Of a stretch of 64,000 nt of DNA, positions 32,545 to 44,884 are shown one piece after another (position 1 is the first letter of the stretch; each line of letters starts with the position of its first letter). Where the stretch lies: positions 130,262,556 to 130,326,555 of the forward strand of contig OZ038382.1 of the NCBI GenBank assembly GCA_964036045.1, written 5' to 3'. A program made the position numbers and the translations under genes. This DNA comes from Eutreptiella sp. 'Long Island Sound 2002' (Eukaryota; Euglenozoa; Euglenophyceae; Eutreptiales; Eutreptiaceae). The notes under the pieces are model-generated. The model was not told the DNA's origin, did not search any database, and saw only the letters and a list, made by a program, of their open reading frames with translations.

Positions 32545-33300
32545 AGCGAGAAACTCGACGGTGGCGGCCAGGAACGGGATTCACAAGTGGCGGACCTCAG
32601 TTTCAAAAACTGCAGTTTGGGGCCAAAAGCAGGCATTTTTGGGCCAAAAAAGCCCCGGAACGCATTCAAAATGGCTAAACGAAGGCAAACGATGGGTACA
32701 CTCCACGTGCGGCTTGACTTCCCCGTGTCAATGACCTCTTTGCGCCTCTAACTCCATCATATGTCCCGGAAATGGCCCAAAAAGGCCCCCAGAAGCCGCA
32801 AATTTTGTGTAGATTGGCTGCCAACGGCCACAAACCAAGAAAAGGCCATATCTTTGGCTACATGGGTCAAAATGCAATTCCGAGGGCATCTACTCCACCC
32901 GCAAGCCCCCACTTTTTGTGCTTTCCACCCCTCAGAATTGCCCAAACGGACGCCCAAACGAGTGGGTGCCCAAATGGGTCAACAGGGTCCAGTAGGGGCA
33001 AAAAGATGACCTTTCCCAAAAATGATCCTAGACCATGTGCGACGCTAAAATAAGTGTTTTTGGACCGTTTTGAGCTTGTGGTGGCCCGTTTTGGTCCTCA
33101 GAAAATCCCAAAATGCCTTGAAAATGGGCTGTTTTGGGACCGAAAATGGGTCAAAAATGGGTCAAAAACGCATTTTTCCAAACCTCATCCTAGACCATTT
33201 GGGGTGCACAAACGGGTGAAATGAGCCGATTTTGAGCCCATGTTGAGGCATTTTGGCCCCTCAAAAGTCCAAAAAGCCTTGAAAGTGGGCCTCGTGGTGA
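32545..33300 (+). repeat. Old copy of the 162-bp-repeat element
   Basis: Diverged relative of the elements at 45-57 kb: GCGGACCTCAGTTT...TTTGGGGCCAAAAGCAGGCA, then CCACGTGCGGCTTGACTT and two units with CCCAAAATGCCTTGAAAATG. No terminal motif is visible, so it is a fragment. A small fragment in the opposite sense lies at about 36110-36250. Confidence 0.7.
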
Positions 33301-33889
33301 TGGGGTTCACTTGCAAGCTAATTCCACTTTGTCAAGAGCCATCAATGTGTGAATCATTCTCGATGTCCCTCACCGGTCATAGCTGATGTTCCCTCCCCCA
33401 CCAGCTCGGTCCCAATATTCAGTCTTGATTAGGTGTAGGTGTAGGGTTAGGAGTAGGCTCTGGGTTGGGGGTGGGCGTTAGAGTCAAGGTTGGGTTTCAG
33501 GATAGTGTTGGGGTGCAAAGTGGACAAATTTTTCCGTAGGGCACCTTTGGTGTTCATGGAGCGTCGGGCGCCTTTGGCGCCCATGGACGCCTGAGTACGA
33601 CACCTTTGGCAACTAACTGTTGATCGGAGGCCCCTAGGGGGCGGGGCAGGGCGATCCTTAACGGGGAACAAAAAGTGTTCCGGAACCAGTTTTCCCAAAA
33701 AAGCCCGCGGGCACTCCATGTGCTCAACCATGGTTGGTGGCGGTTGGCGGTGGATGCGAGTTGGCGGTTGGCAGTTGGTGGTCCGTTGGGGCGGTTCTTA
33801 AGGGTGGTCCTTAGCAAAAAAAAAAAGTGGTGCCTTAAAGACCGCCCTGGGGGTGGAGGGGTAGTTGGCGCCCTAGGAGCCGCGGAGTT

Positions 33890-35990
33890 GCCCCCCCCGG
33901 GAAAGGAACTGGACTTCAAGGTGCCCTCGCAATACTTATGGGAGATTGTTGCGGAACACCCCTTTAAGTTCGGCTGTTTTGATCACAACGTGATAGCAAT
34001 AGCCGAGCCACCGAAAAAGGCCCGCACACGCCAATCAAAGCAAGAGGCATTGCGGAAGAAAAAGGCCGCTACAAAATGCCGCTGCCAAGCTGCGGCTAGT
34101 CGGGACGCCGATAGCAACACCAATGTGCCAACACCAGAATGGGGCCAAAGAGGGTGAGGCAATGCTTGTGCTTCCAATGCACTTACTTTCTGTCACGGTT
34201 TTGGGGTGCAGCGGCAGCAAGATGAGCAAAGGCCAGCTCACTATCCCCGGGGGCCACAACTTGAGGGCACCGCCTAGTCAAGTGTGTGTCCAATGTCATA
34301 GAACTATCCACCTCATGTGCATGCATTGCGGAGGGTGCGGCTTTTGTGTGCCCACTTTGGAGTGTCTTGATTGTGGTAGGGCCCACCCTAATGAGAACAA
34401 ATCGTTGTTCCAAAAGTGGTGTTTGGTTGTGGACGTTCTGGAGGGTTTAACAGCCACTCCCCCAAAGCAATCCGAAGTTGATTTCGTGGAATTGACCACG
34501 AATTGGAGCTTTATTCAAACCCTCTTTTGGCCTCTCCACTGGGTACGAAGGGGAAGAAGAAAGAGGTTTGGGGATCTTATCAAGAAGAGGTGGACCTCTT
34601 TGCACTTCATCCTGTGGACCCTCCGCCAACTTGAAGTGGGGTATTGGGGAAGAAGGGGAAGGGAAGAAATGCTCCCGTGGCACCTCCTCTAGCCGCTGTG
34701 GGACTGGTGCAGCAAGCGAGGAAGGCAAGAGTCCACAGACTGGATTCATCGATTTGCATGTACCTTGTGCGTCAACCCATCTCCCGCGGCCAACAAGATT
34801 GTTTCGCGAGGAATGGTACTCTGAGTACGCTTGCCAAAAGCAGTAGGTGCAACAAGAGGCACACCCAGGAATGCCTTTTTCCCTTTGTGCTATTCATTAT
34901 AAAACCGAATTGTCCAAGCGGATGCAAACTGTTGAATCTGGCTCCGCACTAAAAAAATGGCTTGGTGTTGTCGCCATACTTTTGTGGGTAGAAGTGATGA
35001 CACAGAGGCGTTGCATTGGATGGTTTGTGGCACGGAGTGCCTGGTTGGACCATCTCATAATTTATGTTTGGGAACCCTTGAGCTCCATGGATTTGATCTG
35101 CTGTTTTCTAGTGGTGCGCAAGCTGCACGGCTTTACAACCAAGCACCGGGGCTTAGGACTCCAAAAGGATGGTTGGTCTTGTGGTTTTCACAGCTTGCAC
35201 AACACAAACTAGTTGGTTGAACACCTGGGTTCCTTTGAGGATGTCTGCCTCACCCCAATGCCTCTAAGAGGAAGCATCTTTGCCTTTGAGCGGGGTGGGT
35301 GTGGCTTGAGCACTCTCCTAGGTCCCGGAAAATGCACGATGAGCTTCGAATGTTGGGGATGAAGGAGGAGGGCAAGAGAGCTCAATCACCCTTTCCAAAT
35401 CATTAGTGGGCGCTTGAACGATCCGCGAAGAGCGATCGGCATTCACGAGGCCCCATACATAGCCCACCAATGCAGCAGGGTTGATTTCCGAATATTTCCG
35501 AAACAAAGCAAGGCTTGCTAGTTCCAAACATTACGAATGTTGACGAATATTTCTAATTATTTCCAAATATTTTCGAATTAATAGTTCTTTTTATTCATAA
35601 TCAATGGTAAACCCTGCTCTCAGTAAAGCATGGAAGGCTCAGAGTGCACAGGGCAACCGTACCTAGTCCATCTGGCCACACAAGAGTGCACCCATCAGAA
35701 GGTCCATTTGTGGAAAGTGCGCCTGGGTGGTAGATAGCTACCCCAAAGCTACAACTAGCAAGCTAGAGCGTTGTCAACAGTTCATCAATGAGCTAACCAA
35801 GCATCTGAATACTCATTTGTACGAGGCTTGTAAGAGGAACACAAGTCTTGGTGCAAAGCTAATGTCCTGTGATTCCAAACCAGCTTCATCTACGAACATG
35901 CAATCTGCAACTATTTGCAGGGGGTGCATGTTTTGTAGCCTTGTTGTGTTCCTATGTTTCCTCCATTTATTTGGTGTACCAAATGTGGTA
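33890..35990 (+). pseudogene. Zinc-cluster / Ulp1-like peptidase gene, plus-strand copy
   Basis: N-terminal DFKVPSQYLWEIVAEHPFKF, then a Cys cluster CVQCHRTIHLMC, CGGCGFC, CLDCGRAHPN (34270-34390). After several frame changes: LHWMVCG at about 35018, YVWEP at about 35060, and LQKDGWSCGFHSLHN at about 35160. The His, Glu (in VWEP), Gln and Cys order fits the catalytic residues of clan CE Ulp1-like cysteine peptidases, with Glu where Asp is usual. A later piece, RCQQFINELTKHLNTHLYEA to LVVFLCFLHLF (35770-35970), matches the minus-strand copy and ends in a hydrophobic segment. At least four frame breaks make it a pseudogene. Ulp1-type peptidases commonly ride on transposons. Confidence 0.6.
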
Positions 35991-36529
35991 TATCAAGACC
36001 GACTACTAGGACCGAGCTGGGTCCGAGCCTTGCTTAACGCATTGCAAATCACCGTGGAAGAAAGACTGCTTGCTTTGCGGATATGCCTCCAACGTCGGGA
36101 CGATCGTCTTGACACACATCTCAAAAACGGCCCATTTTTCACCTCAAAATTGACCACCGCATGGCACCACGGCATGGCGCACGCCTTATTGAAGACCCGT
36201 TTGCATCCCTTTGAAAGCCCATTCGCAATGGAAGAAGAACGGGCCTCATTGAAAAAGCCCACTTGACACACCCGCGATCGCCCTGGGTTTTCTAAACGAT
36301 CTTCCTAAAAACAACCCAAAAACGGTCATTTTTGGACACCAAATCGGGCATAGAATGGGCTAGACAGCTCAAAACGGCACAAAACTTGTTGCATATGATG
36401 CGCATTTGCTCTACGGTCGTTTTGAGCTACTTGGATCCCGGTTTTGAGCCACAATGCCCTCGAAAGGAGTTTTCTTGCGTCTGCTTGCTGCTTGCTGCTG
36501 CTGCTACTGCTTGTTGCTGCTAAAATGTG

Positions 36530-37950
36530 TTGCTCATCCTTGGACCCTAAGAAGGGGTGTAAAACCTCAACAGGGTAAACCCAGCTCGGTAAAAATTGCT
36601 TTTAAATGTGTCATTACTTGTAGCGGTGTAGCGGTAAGCTACCTCCCTTTTTTTTTGCGGGTAGTGTGTAAGCTACTGGTACCTTCCTCTAGAGCTCTCT
36701 TTGGCAGCCAACCTCCATTAGATCTCCATATTCTTGTATTGGCTGAGTCCCAATTAATTGGTGGCCACACATCGTACTTTGTGCTCTGTGGACTAGGCGT
36801 CTCAACGTTAGGGTCACCATGGGCTGCCGCGCGGAACCAGCGATGGTACATATTTTGTGCACATTGCAAAAGTGGCATTGGTGCAGAAATTATTTTGCCC
36901 TCTCTCGGTCCACACAAGCTTTTCTGCGGTAACGTTGTGCAATCTTCTTTTACCGTAAAGGAGAGCAAACATTTTTCTGCAATAATGCCACTTTTGCAAT
37001 GTGCATCCAATATGTACAATCTCTAGTTCCGCACGGCAGCCCATGGCGACCTTAACTTGTGGACCCCCGGTCCACAAATGTGGCTACATAATCCCTGCCT
37101 TGGAAAAGTAGATTCATGATGAGGCATTGGCAAAAAAAAAAAAGGAACAAAACATTTCCAGCCCCATACCACCCCTATCACCTTGTGGCCCAATGCTATC
37201 GGAACTAGGGATTGAACCCAAGACTCAGAAGTTGCAGGTTTGGTGCACCACCAACGAGGGTAGTGGCCATCTCTAACAATTGGTGGTCAAAGATGGGATA
37301 CTAATTTTGTGCTCCTTGAAAAGTGCCAACATTTGCCCATTTTTGAATCCTCCTACAAATTCCGAGTATACCGAGTAGAGACACATGGGGTGAACACACA
37401 TTGTTTTACGCTTGACAACAAAGCCCATAGCATCACAAAGTATGGGGTTCTAGGACGGCTAGACGTCCAAATAGTTGCACTGCGCGCACACTGCGCTTAG
37501 TGCACCCCCGACAAGGTCACCGGTGGGGCACGGGTGAAAAAACATGCCCGGCGCGCTTACGCTCCCCCCTTAAGGGCAGTCCTAAGCAAAAAAAAAGACT
37601 CCTTAAGTACTGCCCTACTTGGGGGTGCCCACAGCAGGGACAAAATCAGAAGGGGCTCGTGGCCGCTAGTTTTTTTTTCCTTGTAAGTGCGTCCAATTTT
37701 TTTCCTGGTAAACGTGAGCAAAGAAATAATCGTACAATCCTGTAATTTTTTAGCGGTAGCTGCGAGTCCAAAAGCGACAAAAAAAAATGGTACCGCCGTG
37801 TAATTTGTTTTTCCGGTAAATGGCAGCATCCGGTTTGCCGTACTCCCCCATATAATTTTTGTGTACTCCCCTTTACCGCAAAAAAAATTACATGAATGCA
37901 TGATTTTTTCGGTAGGTACATTTACCGCAAAACTAACAATACACGCTTGA
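36530..37950. repeat. T-run / CGGTAAA satellite-like DNA
   Basis: Scattered units of T7-10 followed by CGGTAA or its complement TTTACCGCAAAAA, e.g. 36640-36665, 36920-36960, 37670-37720, 37785-37820 and 37865-37930. Identical-looking units are at 38990-39060 and, densely, 42030-42310. There is no reading frame of interest. A 150-base inverted similarity (GTACATATT...CACATTGCAAAAGTGGCATT and its complement) lies at 36846-37014. Confidence 0.6.
37190..37285 (-). other. tRNA-like sequence, possible SINE head or pseudo-tRNA
   Basis: On the minus strand, GGGTTCAATCCCTAG (37207-37221) matches the B box of RNA polymerase III promoters and a tRNA T arm. About 35 bases upstream TACCCTCGTTGG resembles the A box (two changes from TAGCTCAGTTGG). 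The anticodon arm does not fold convincingly and no CCA-proximal acceptor pairing is seen, so it is not an obvious functional tRNA. Could be a tRNA-derived SINE head. Confidence 0.35.
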
Positions 37951-38466
37951 CATACACTGTGAAGCGGGTGGTGGTTCCTTCTGCCAAGGGGGAATGGAGG
38001 TACATGTGGGGGGAATGGAGGTACATGTGCTGTGAATGTTGGTTCCAAGTATCAACTAAAATTATGATCCCATCGCCAGAAAAACAATTGCTGGTTTTAG
38101 CCCTTGAAGCGCAGCTTGAAGCGCAGCAACGGCGGGCAGGCGAGGGGAGGGGGGGGGAGGGGCTCAGCACACAAACCGGTTGGGAATTGCTGCACAAGGG
38201 GGCATGTTTGTGGGGTGAGAAGGTGGCGGCTTGTGGCCCAGCAAAGACACCAGCACTTAGGGTGGTGGGTGGGATGCCCAGTTGGATCCCCACCCCTGTG
38301 GGGGTGTGCCCAGTGCTGGGGCTCAGGCCACCAGTGGGAGGGTCAGAAATGACCGGACCACGTTTGCATGAGACTTTCAGGGACTTGCAAAGCTGAAAGT
38401 GCACAGAACACCCCTGTCAAACAACACCTGTACAACTGCGCCCAGCAAGTGCAAGCCTGACCACAC

Positions 38467-38710
38467 CTCATCACGACTCCGGCCTACCACGGTCTCATAA
38501 ACGTTCACCACATTGCGGTGATGACATGACATCAGTAAGTCCACTTCGCGCAACGCTGTCAGTGGGAACCCCTCGCCACGGGAACCCTCTTTCTTGATCT
38601 TCACCTTCTTGAGGGCCACAGTGTGGCCTGTTTTAAGATTCTTGACACGGTACACAACACCATATGCCCCTTCATCAATCTTGTTTAGCCTTCTGAAACC
38701 CTCAACAGGC
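38467..38710 (-). pseudogene. Solitary CDK11-like protein kinase exon
   Basis: Bounded by acceptor TGTTCCTTAG (38711-38720) and donor GAG/GTGTGG (38466). It encodes VEGFRRLNKIDEGAYGVVYR with the glycine-rich loop, then HTVALKKVKIKKE with the ATP-binding Lys, and GEGFPLTALREVDLL, the helix-C motif at the PITSLRE/PFTALRE position of CDK10/11 kinases, ending NVYETVVGRSRDE. This is the N-lobe only, perfectly in frame. I find no neighbouring kinase exons within 2 kb on either side. It may be one exon of a host gene with long repeat-filled introns, or an exon captured or duplicated by a transposon. Confidence 0.75.
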
Positions 38711-39446
38711 CTAAGGAACACGGTAGCAGACGTGCTGAGGCAAAGCGAGAGGCATTAGAGAATGCTTACAGGCACTTTCAGGCGCCACAGGATTTGGGTT
38801 TCACTGTTTCTTCCCAGATTACCACCCTGTTTCCCAACTTTAAAAACTGAAAATAAATCAAATTACTGGCCTTTCCAAAGTACCCAGGAGGCCCCAACAT
38901 GCCACCATTACACCCTTTGCGTGGAAGCGCGCTTGCTCAGAACGTCCTTGCTCAGAACGTCCAGAACACGAAAAATGTAACTCGTGTACAAAAAAATGGT
39001 TGAGTCGTGGAAATGCTTTTTTGCGGTACATGTGTGTAGTTTTTTTTTCCGGTAAGTCGTGTAAATTATAAAAAAAAATTGAAAAATTGAAAGAAATGCA
39101 ACTTTTGAAATACATCAGCAATATGTACAGCTACCGGTTCCGTAGGGCACCCCATGGCGACCTGAACGATGGGACGCCGAGTCCACAAAGCACCTAGTAC
39201 TCTGTGTGGCCACCAATTAGTCAGGCTTCAGCCAATATAACATAGTTTCACATGGTGTCATTGGCATTAGACACAAAATCAGGCCCAAGAGAAGAGTCTT
39301 GATGGGGCCATGGCCAACATCCAGTGTGCCAGCACCGGGAACAAAAGCAGGCCCAAGAAAAAGAGTCCTGACAAGGCCATGGCCAATGCTAGTGCCACCA
39401 TTATAGGCCACCAGGGCACTGGTATGGGGCCAACATAATAGCATGC

Positions 39447-41563
39447 TTATACGCTCCACCATTGGCACACCAAACGGACGGAGGAAAACACAGCCCACAA
39501 AACATGCACCGGCGACAAGTAGTTGCAGAATGCACGCTTGTAGATCAAGTCAACTTTTGTGTCGCTGGACTTGGGCTTTGCATCAGGACTGGGGTTAAGC
39601 TGACAAGCGCCGCGCAACTCCGCTACTAGCCGCTTGGCCAGGTCATTGATGAAAGGTTGGTCACGTTCCAACTGGCCAGATGCATCTCTCCGGTAGCCAT
39701 CCGGCACTCTCCATGGATGAGGACCTTGGGACGGGTGTCCTCCTCTGCGGGAGTGGCCATGGAAGGTTGTGTCCTAGCCTCCGGGCTGTCCACGCTTTGC
39801 TCGGTGGAGGCCTCCTTGCCTTTGAGTGGGGTGGGGGTGGCTTGAACACTCTCCCCGATCCACCAAAGTGCACCCTCAACTTGGGTGCTGGGGGGGGGGG
39901 GGGACTCAAGAGGGCAAGGAAGCTCGGTCACACCCTCCACATCATCACCGGGCGCTTCAACGACCCGCACAGCGCGATCAACATGAAAAATGCCGAGCAC
40001 ATAGTCCACTAAACCAGGACCCATTGGGACGAGGGGCACATCGGAAAAAGAACCTCGGTGCTCCATTGCCAGCTTCGAGATGTTCAAGCTCTCAAAACCA
40101 CAAGACCAACCGTCATTTTGGAATCCCAATGCCCGGTGCTTGGTGGTTAGCGTTCTTCATGGTTGTCAAGAAAAGACGGATCAAATGAATGCAGCTCTGG
40201 GGTTCCCAAACCCAAATCATGAAAAGCTCCAACCGGACACGAGGATCGAAGACACACACAAACCGGTGTGCCCCTTCTTTGTCATCGGTATTAACAAAAA
40301 TGTGGCGACGGCACCAAGCCATATTGTCCGGTATTGTGCCGGATTCAACCATTCGCATGCACTTGGACAATCTCTTGATATACCAAAGTCCACGCACCTG
40401 CTTCATCGATTTCCATGTGGCGGGGCTCTTGGTTCAACCAACACAAGATATCCTTGTCCAACAACCAATCTCCCACCCCTAGAGGGGTTGTTTCCCTGAG
40501 GATGGTTCTTCGAGTACGCCTTTTGGAAGTGGGATGGTCGACAGGGGGTGCACTTGGCAAGGCCTTCTTTCCCTTCACCTTCTTCTGCGGCACGAGGGGG
40601 TGGGGGCAGGCGGCAAGGTCTTCTTTGACTTCACCTTCTTCTTTGGCAACGGGGGGGGGGCACTTGGCAATGCCTTCTCTCCCTTCTCCTTCTACTGTGG
40701 CACAGGGGCCGTAGGGGGAGGCGCAAAGAGGTCCACCTCCGAATTAGATGATCATACCTCTCTTTGCTTCACCTCCTTACCTGGGGGAGAGGCCACAATA
40801 GGATTAGAAAGGACGTCCAACTCCTCGTCACTGGACACGGGTTCGTTGGGGAGGGCGGGAGGGTGGCGGTCAAAACGTCCTCAACGTCTACCTCCTGACG
40901 CCACTTTTCAAAGAACCACTTGTCTGTGTTAGGGTGGGCCCTTCCACAAACCGGACACTCCAATGTGTGCAGGCAAAAGCCACACCCCTCACAATGCATG
41001 CACCACAGGTACACGGTCTTGTGACATTGGCCACACACATAAGGTGGCCGAAAGATATTTCGGCAATGCCATTTCCTCCGATGCACCTCCATGGGTGCAG
41101 CAACAGTAGTAGACTGAGACCCACCATCACTGGGTGCCTTGTGAGCAAGCGTGGAGACATTAACGTCACTATCGGTATCACTACCGGCCACCACCTTCCT
41201 GCGGCTTTTTGCAAGTGCTTTTTTGGGGGGGGATGCAGTTTTTTGTGACTAGCGGGTGCAAACCTTTCTTGATGGCTCGGCACGTGCAGTCATCTTGCGC
41301 TCAACACCCCCCAACTTAAAAGGGCGTGGTGCGAGAATCTCCCAAGAGTATTGAGAGGGTACCTCAAAATCCGGTTCCTTGAACTGGAGCCACAACAACA
41401 CACCCTCACACATCGCGAACGCACAGTAGTTAACACAAGTACAACCACCCGCTATCACACGGTGGATGCGGAGAAAGGCTACAAAATTCCTCCCACGTAA
41501 TTGAGGTCTCTTCCTCAATCTTGCGCAACGTGTATTTCCATTCGGCATTTGCAGCACCATCAA
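39447..41563 (-). pseudogene. Zinc-cluster / Ulp1-like peptidase gene, minus-strand copy
   Basis: Inverted relative of 33890-35990. N-terminal CVNYCAFAMCEGVLLWLQF and DFEVPSQYSWEILAPRPFKL (41.45-41.3 kb); Cys cluster CGQCHKTVYLWC, CEGCGFC, CPVCGRAHPN (41.03-40.93 kb). A Lys/Pro-rich linker is broken by C-runs. Then comes the peptidase: MAWCRRHIFVNTDDKEGAHR with His, FMIWVWEPQS with Glu, and GFQNDGWSCGFESLN with Gln and Cys (40.33-40.08 kb). The C-terminal part, MEHRGSFSDVPLVPMGPGLV through ERDQPFINDLAKRLVAE (40.06-39.6 kb), stays open for 167 codons. Fewer lesions than the plus copy, but still split over several frames; some splits could be introns. Confidence 0.65.
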
Positions 41564-42019
41564 CGCCCTGTTACACCGTAATGGGTTGTCCGTTCAAGCC
41601 TCGTTTCTTTGAGGGATCCCCTTGGTAAAAAAATAGGGCATCACCATCATTGAAGGGCGGAATTGCTACACAACGCCTGCATTCTTGCGGATCCCCAACA
41701 AAGGGGAACAAAATCAGAAGTGGTTGCCTCACTCACCCATGCCCTCAAATTTCTGATTTGAGCCACGTAGCGCAAGATACGGCCCGTTCTTGGTTTTGGG
41801 GCAATTTGACGCAAACTGCACACATTCTGGGTCATTTTTAGCCATTTCTGGGCCGTTTCTCGGACATATCGTGGAGTTAGAGGGCAAGAAAAAAAACAGA
41901 GGGTCTTAGGGAACGTCCCACAAAAGGGCTGGGTGGCTACATAACCTCTGCCGCCTTGGGGGTCCCCAACCTAGAGCGGGGGACAGAAGTGGGCCACACG
42001 CCTAGATGCAAGCATTTTC

Positions 42020-42310
42020 AGTAAAATTGGTGATCTTTTTCTTTGTGGCAAGGCCGTGTAATTTTTTTTTGGTGTAAACGCGTGTATAAAAATCGTCACG
42101 TCGCGTAATGCTCTTTTTTGCAGCAAACGCGTCAAAAAAATTGTCACATCATGTAATTTTTTTCCGGTAAATTTGTGTACGACAAAATTGTCCAGTCACG
42201 TATTTTTTTTTCGGTAATGCGTGTAACGGGTTTAAACGAGTCAGCGCAAAAAAAAAAAATGACACGGCGTGACAATTTTTTGGTGACACGCATTTACCGC
42301 AAAAAAGGAA
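42020..42310. repeat. Dense T-run / CGGTAAA array
   Basis: About six degenerate units of GTGTAATTTTTTTCCGGTAA followed by CGCGTGTA and AAAAATTGTCAC, with the last in inverted sense (GCATTTACCGCAAAAAAGG). Unit length about 45-60 bases. Confidence 0.65.
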
Positions 42311-42319
42311 AAATTGCAC

Positions 42320-43115
42320 AAATTACAACATACACGTCCTCTCACCCGTGTCCAACACCCTTCTCTTCTCAAGGCACTTGCCTTGCCTGCCCAAACCTCA
42401 TGGGGTGCCTACCCACATGGAGTAATCTCTGGCACTTCAAATCGTTTTGTGTTTCAGCTTTGCTTCTGTTTCATGATGGTTCATGGATTGTTTAGAGTTT
42501 AGAGTAAGTGATATTTACTTCTCATGAGGCGAGTAGTTGGGCTCACTAGAGACGGGGTCCTTGGAGCAAGAGTGGTGTAGCTGAGGTGGTACATGTTGTT
42601 GAGCATGCCCGCATCCTAAATATTTGCATTGGACTTCATGGCCCATGGGGGTGGTGTTGGACCAAGTGTTGAAGGTGCAGCATGCACCATATGATGCGCA
42701 GCAGGCGATTGTTATGCTCCTCCAATGCCCAATTTACGCAAGTGTGTTTCTCAACAGACATGCAATGGAGAATCCCTGCAGAGTCTGCGACAAAGAGCAA
42801 AGATGCATCACTGTCATCCGGCACTTGGGGTGCCCTCTTCACTTGTATATACACAAACCACTAACCCTCTTGTTTCTTCCAAAATCTGCCCGAATCTATG
42901 TTTTTGGCCCCGCATTGATTTTCACATGTTCACCTTAAATGTACCCTTTGTGAATGGGCGATGACATTCCTTTTGAACGGGCGTTGAACCTGGTGTGAAT
43001 GGGGCCATGTTTTGTCGTAAAGTCCCCCTTCCCGCCCGTGTTACAAGGTAGCTGTGTGCCCAAAAATTCTACAGAAATATTTCCTTGGGTCCCACAACCA
43101 AGGATGACTAATCCT
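42320..43115. other. Stretch without a supported gene
   Basis: Short frames with no recognisable motif; moderate composition. Nothing repeated elsewhere in the window was noticed. Confidence 0.4.
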
Positions 43116-43117
43116 TG

Positions 43118-44250
43118 GTGCACTATAGCCTCACTGTCCCCATTTTTCTTCCATTCACATGGGTCCAAACGTGCATCCTGCTTGTTAACTTGTGAATGCG
43201 AATGTAGTGTGAATTGTGTGCGAATTTGGTGCGAATTTCGCACGAAATTCACACTCGCTTTGGTGAATTTCCACATGACAAGACACACAACCACAAGGTA
43301 TGCGAAACAAGAGGTACCATTTCCTAGTATGGTTTTCATGTCAACGCCGCCTCTTGTGTGCCCGGAATCACTGCTGCAAAGTCTTAACATAGCCTAGGTC
43401 GCTAAGTGCCTTTCGGCGTGCTGGAGCGGCAAGGAGTCGCACACTCAGGGGCCCTTGGCTGAGCATGCTCCGCTTGGTGGGATCCCATCCCTGGTGGCGG
43501 AGACTGTCAGCAATGGTGTGGTTATCCACCACCACCTACAGGCCCAACGTGCCCCGCAAGAGGCTTACGCCCCCACTATTGCGCAACATGCTTTTCTGTC
43601 GCCTATGCCTCCCCTCCATTGCCAAACATGCAAATTTGGAGAGGATTCGCCACCGGCGAGCAAAAAAATACATGTGGTCCATCCACAATTGGGACCATCA
43701 AAGTTTCCCCCACTGCAACTGTAGATGGGCTTCAGCCATTGCAATACTATACTCCCTCCACCGCTTTAGGTCATCCCCCAGTTAACCACCATGTCTGCCA
43801 TGCAAACACACACATGGCACTAAAACTGGTCCACCACTACCAGCATATGTCCACCGAGAGTTGTCGGTGCAACGTCCTCTAGAGCTGGGGTGGTTGCTCG
43901 GGGGACTTTCCTTGGCCGTCTAGGTCTACCTGGGCTGCGGCTCCTCCCCCACTGACCCCCCCCCCCACCCCCGGTGACTCCTCGCGTCGTCATCCCCCTC
44001 CCTCTCTTCCCCCCTCCCCTTAGACCCCCCCGCCCGAGTCCACCGACTGGCATGGTTGCGCATGCACAGCCATGCATTGTCCAGCCAGTCATCATTGCAT
44101 GCCCCCCAATGCCTAATGGCATTGAGGGGCAACACACACAGCCCTTTGTAGAAAACCCCCCCCCCCCCCCCCCGCTGCACGGTGGATAGCGGCATCCACT
44201 TTCTAGTGGCCGCTCTTGAGGCGGTAGCCAAAGCGAGCCACCAAAACCTC
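43118..44250. repeat. Dispersed repeat, short (deleted) form
   Basis: Matches 8775-9560 and then 11519-11900 with the middle 2 kb missing; the join is at about 43870 (GTCGGTGCAACGTCCTCTAG). C-runs at 43955 and 44155 replace those of the long form. No coding region supported. Confidence 0.75.
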
Positions 44251-44724
44251 ATTGTCCCGCGCCCACCCAACGGCAAAACCCTCCTACATGGCCACATGAC
44301 AGGGAAAGCTGATGGTGTGGGAGGCATCGCCTTCTGCTTGATCGGGGGTGGTGACATTCAAACACAAGACTGCTCCCAAGAATTCACTTCGACCCCCCCC
44401 CCCCGGTGGGGCAGGGGTGCCTTCGAGGCAAACGGCGTGCCTTGGTGTGGGCAAACAAACAGCCTGTCAAATAGGGGCCCGTTGCACCCTGTGTCACCAG
44501 TGCCACGAATGGGCATGGGGATGACACGGATCTGGCGATCCAACCTGGGCTCGGGTTTGGACTCGGCCTGGGGCCCCGGGCCGGACTGCGACGCCAGATG
44601 GGACCGGCTGGACCGCAGGCCCCGTCTCAGGGTGCTGCTAGGTGTGGGGCTTGAAGTGACTCTTAGCATGGTAGGGCCTGGGGTGAGGGCTCTTCTCCTG
44701 CGAGAGTTGTGTAATAGCTAGGTG

Positions 44725-44875
44725 AAATTGGTGTGAAATTCGCGCGAAATTCGTGGGAAATTCGAACTAAGTTTGTGCTAAATTTGTGGTACAACACATT
44801 CAACTCAAAATTCGAATTCTGTGAAATTCGTGCGGAATTCGCACAAAATTGACGCGAAATTCGCGCGAAAATGAC
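44725..44875. repeat. Degenerate GAAATTCG repeats
   Basis: Irregular tandem GTGAAATTCGCGCGAAATTC units, related to the TTCGTACGAA arrays. They lie directly downstream of the ruined dioxygenase-like copy, in the position equivalent to the intron array at 1.7-1.95 kb. Confidence 0.65.
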
Positions 44876-44884
44876 ATGCAATGT

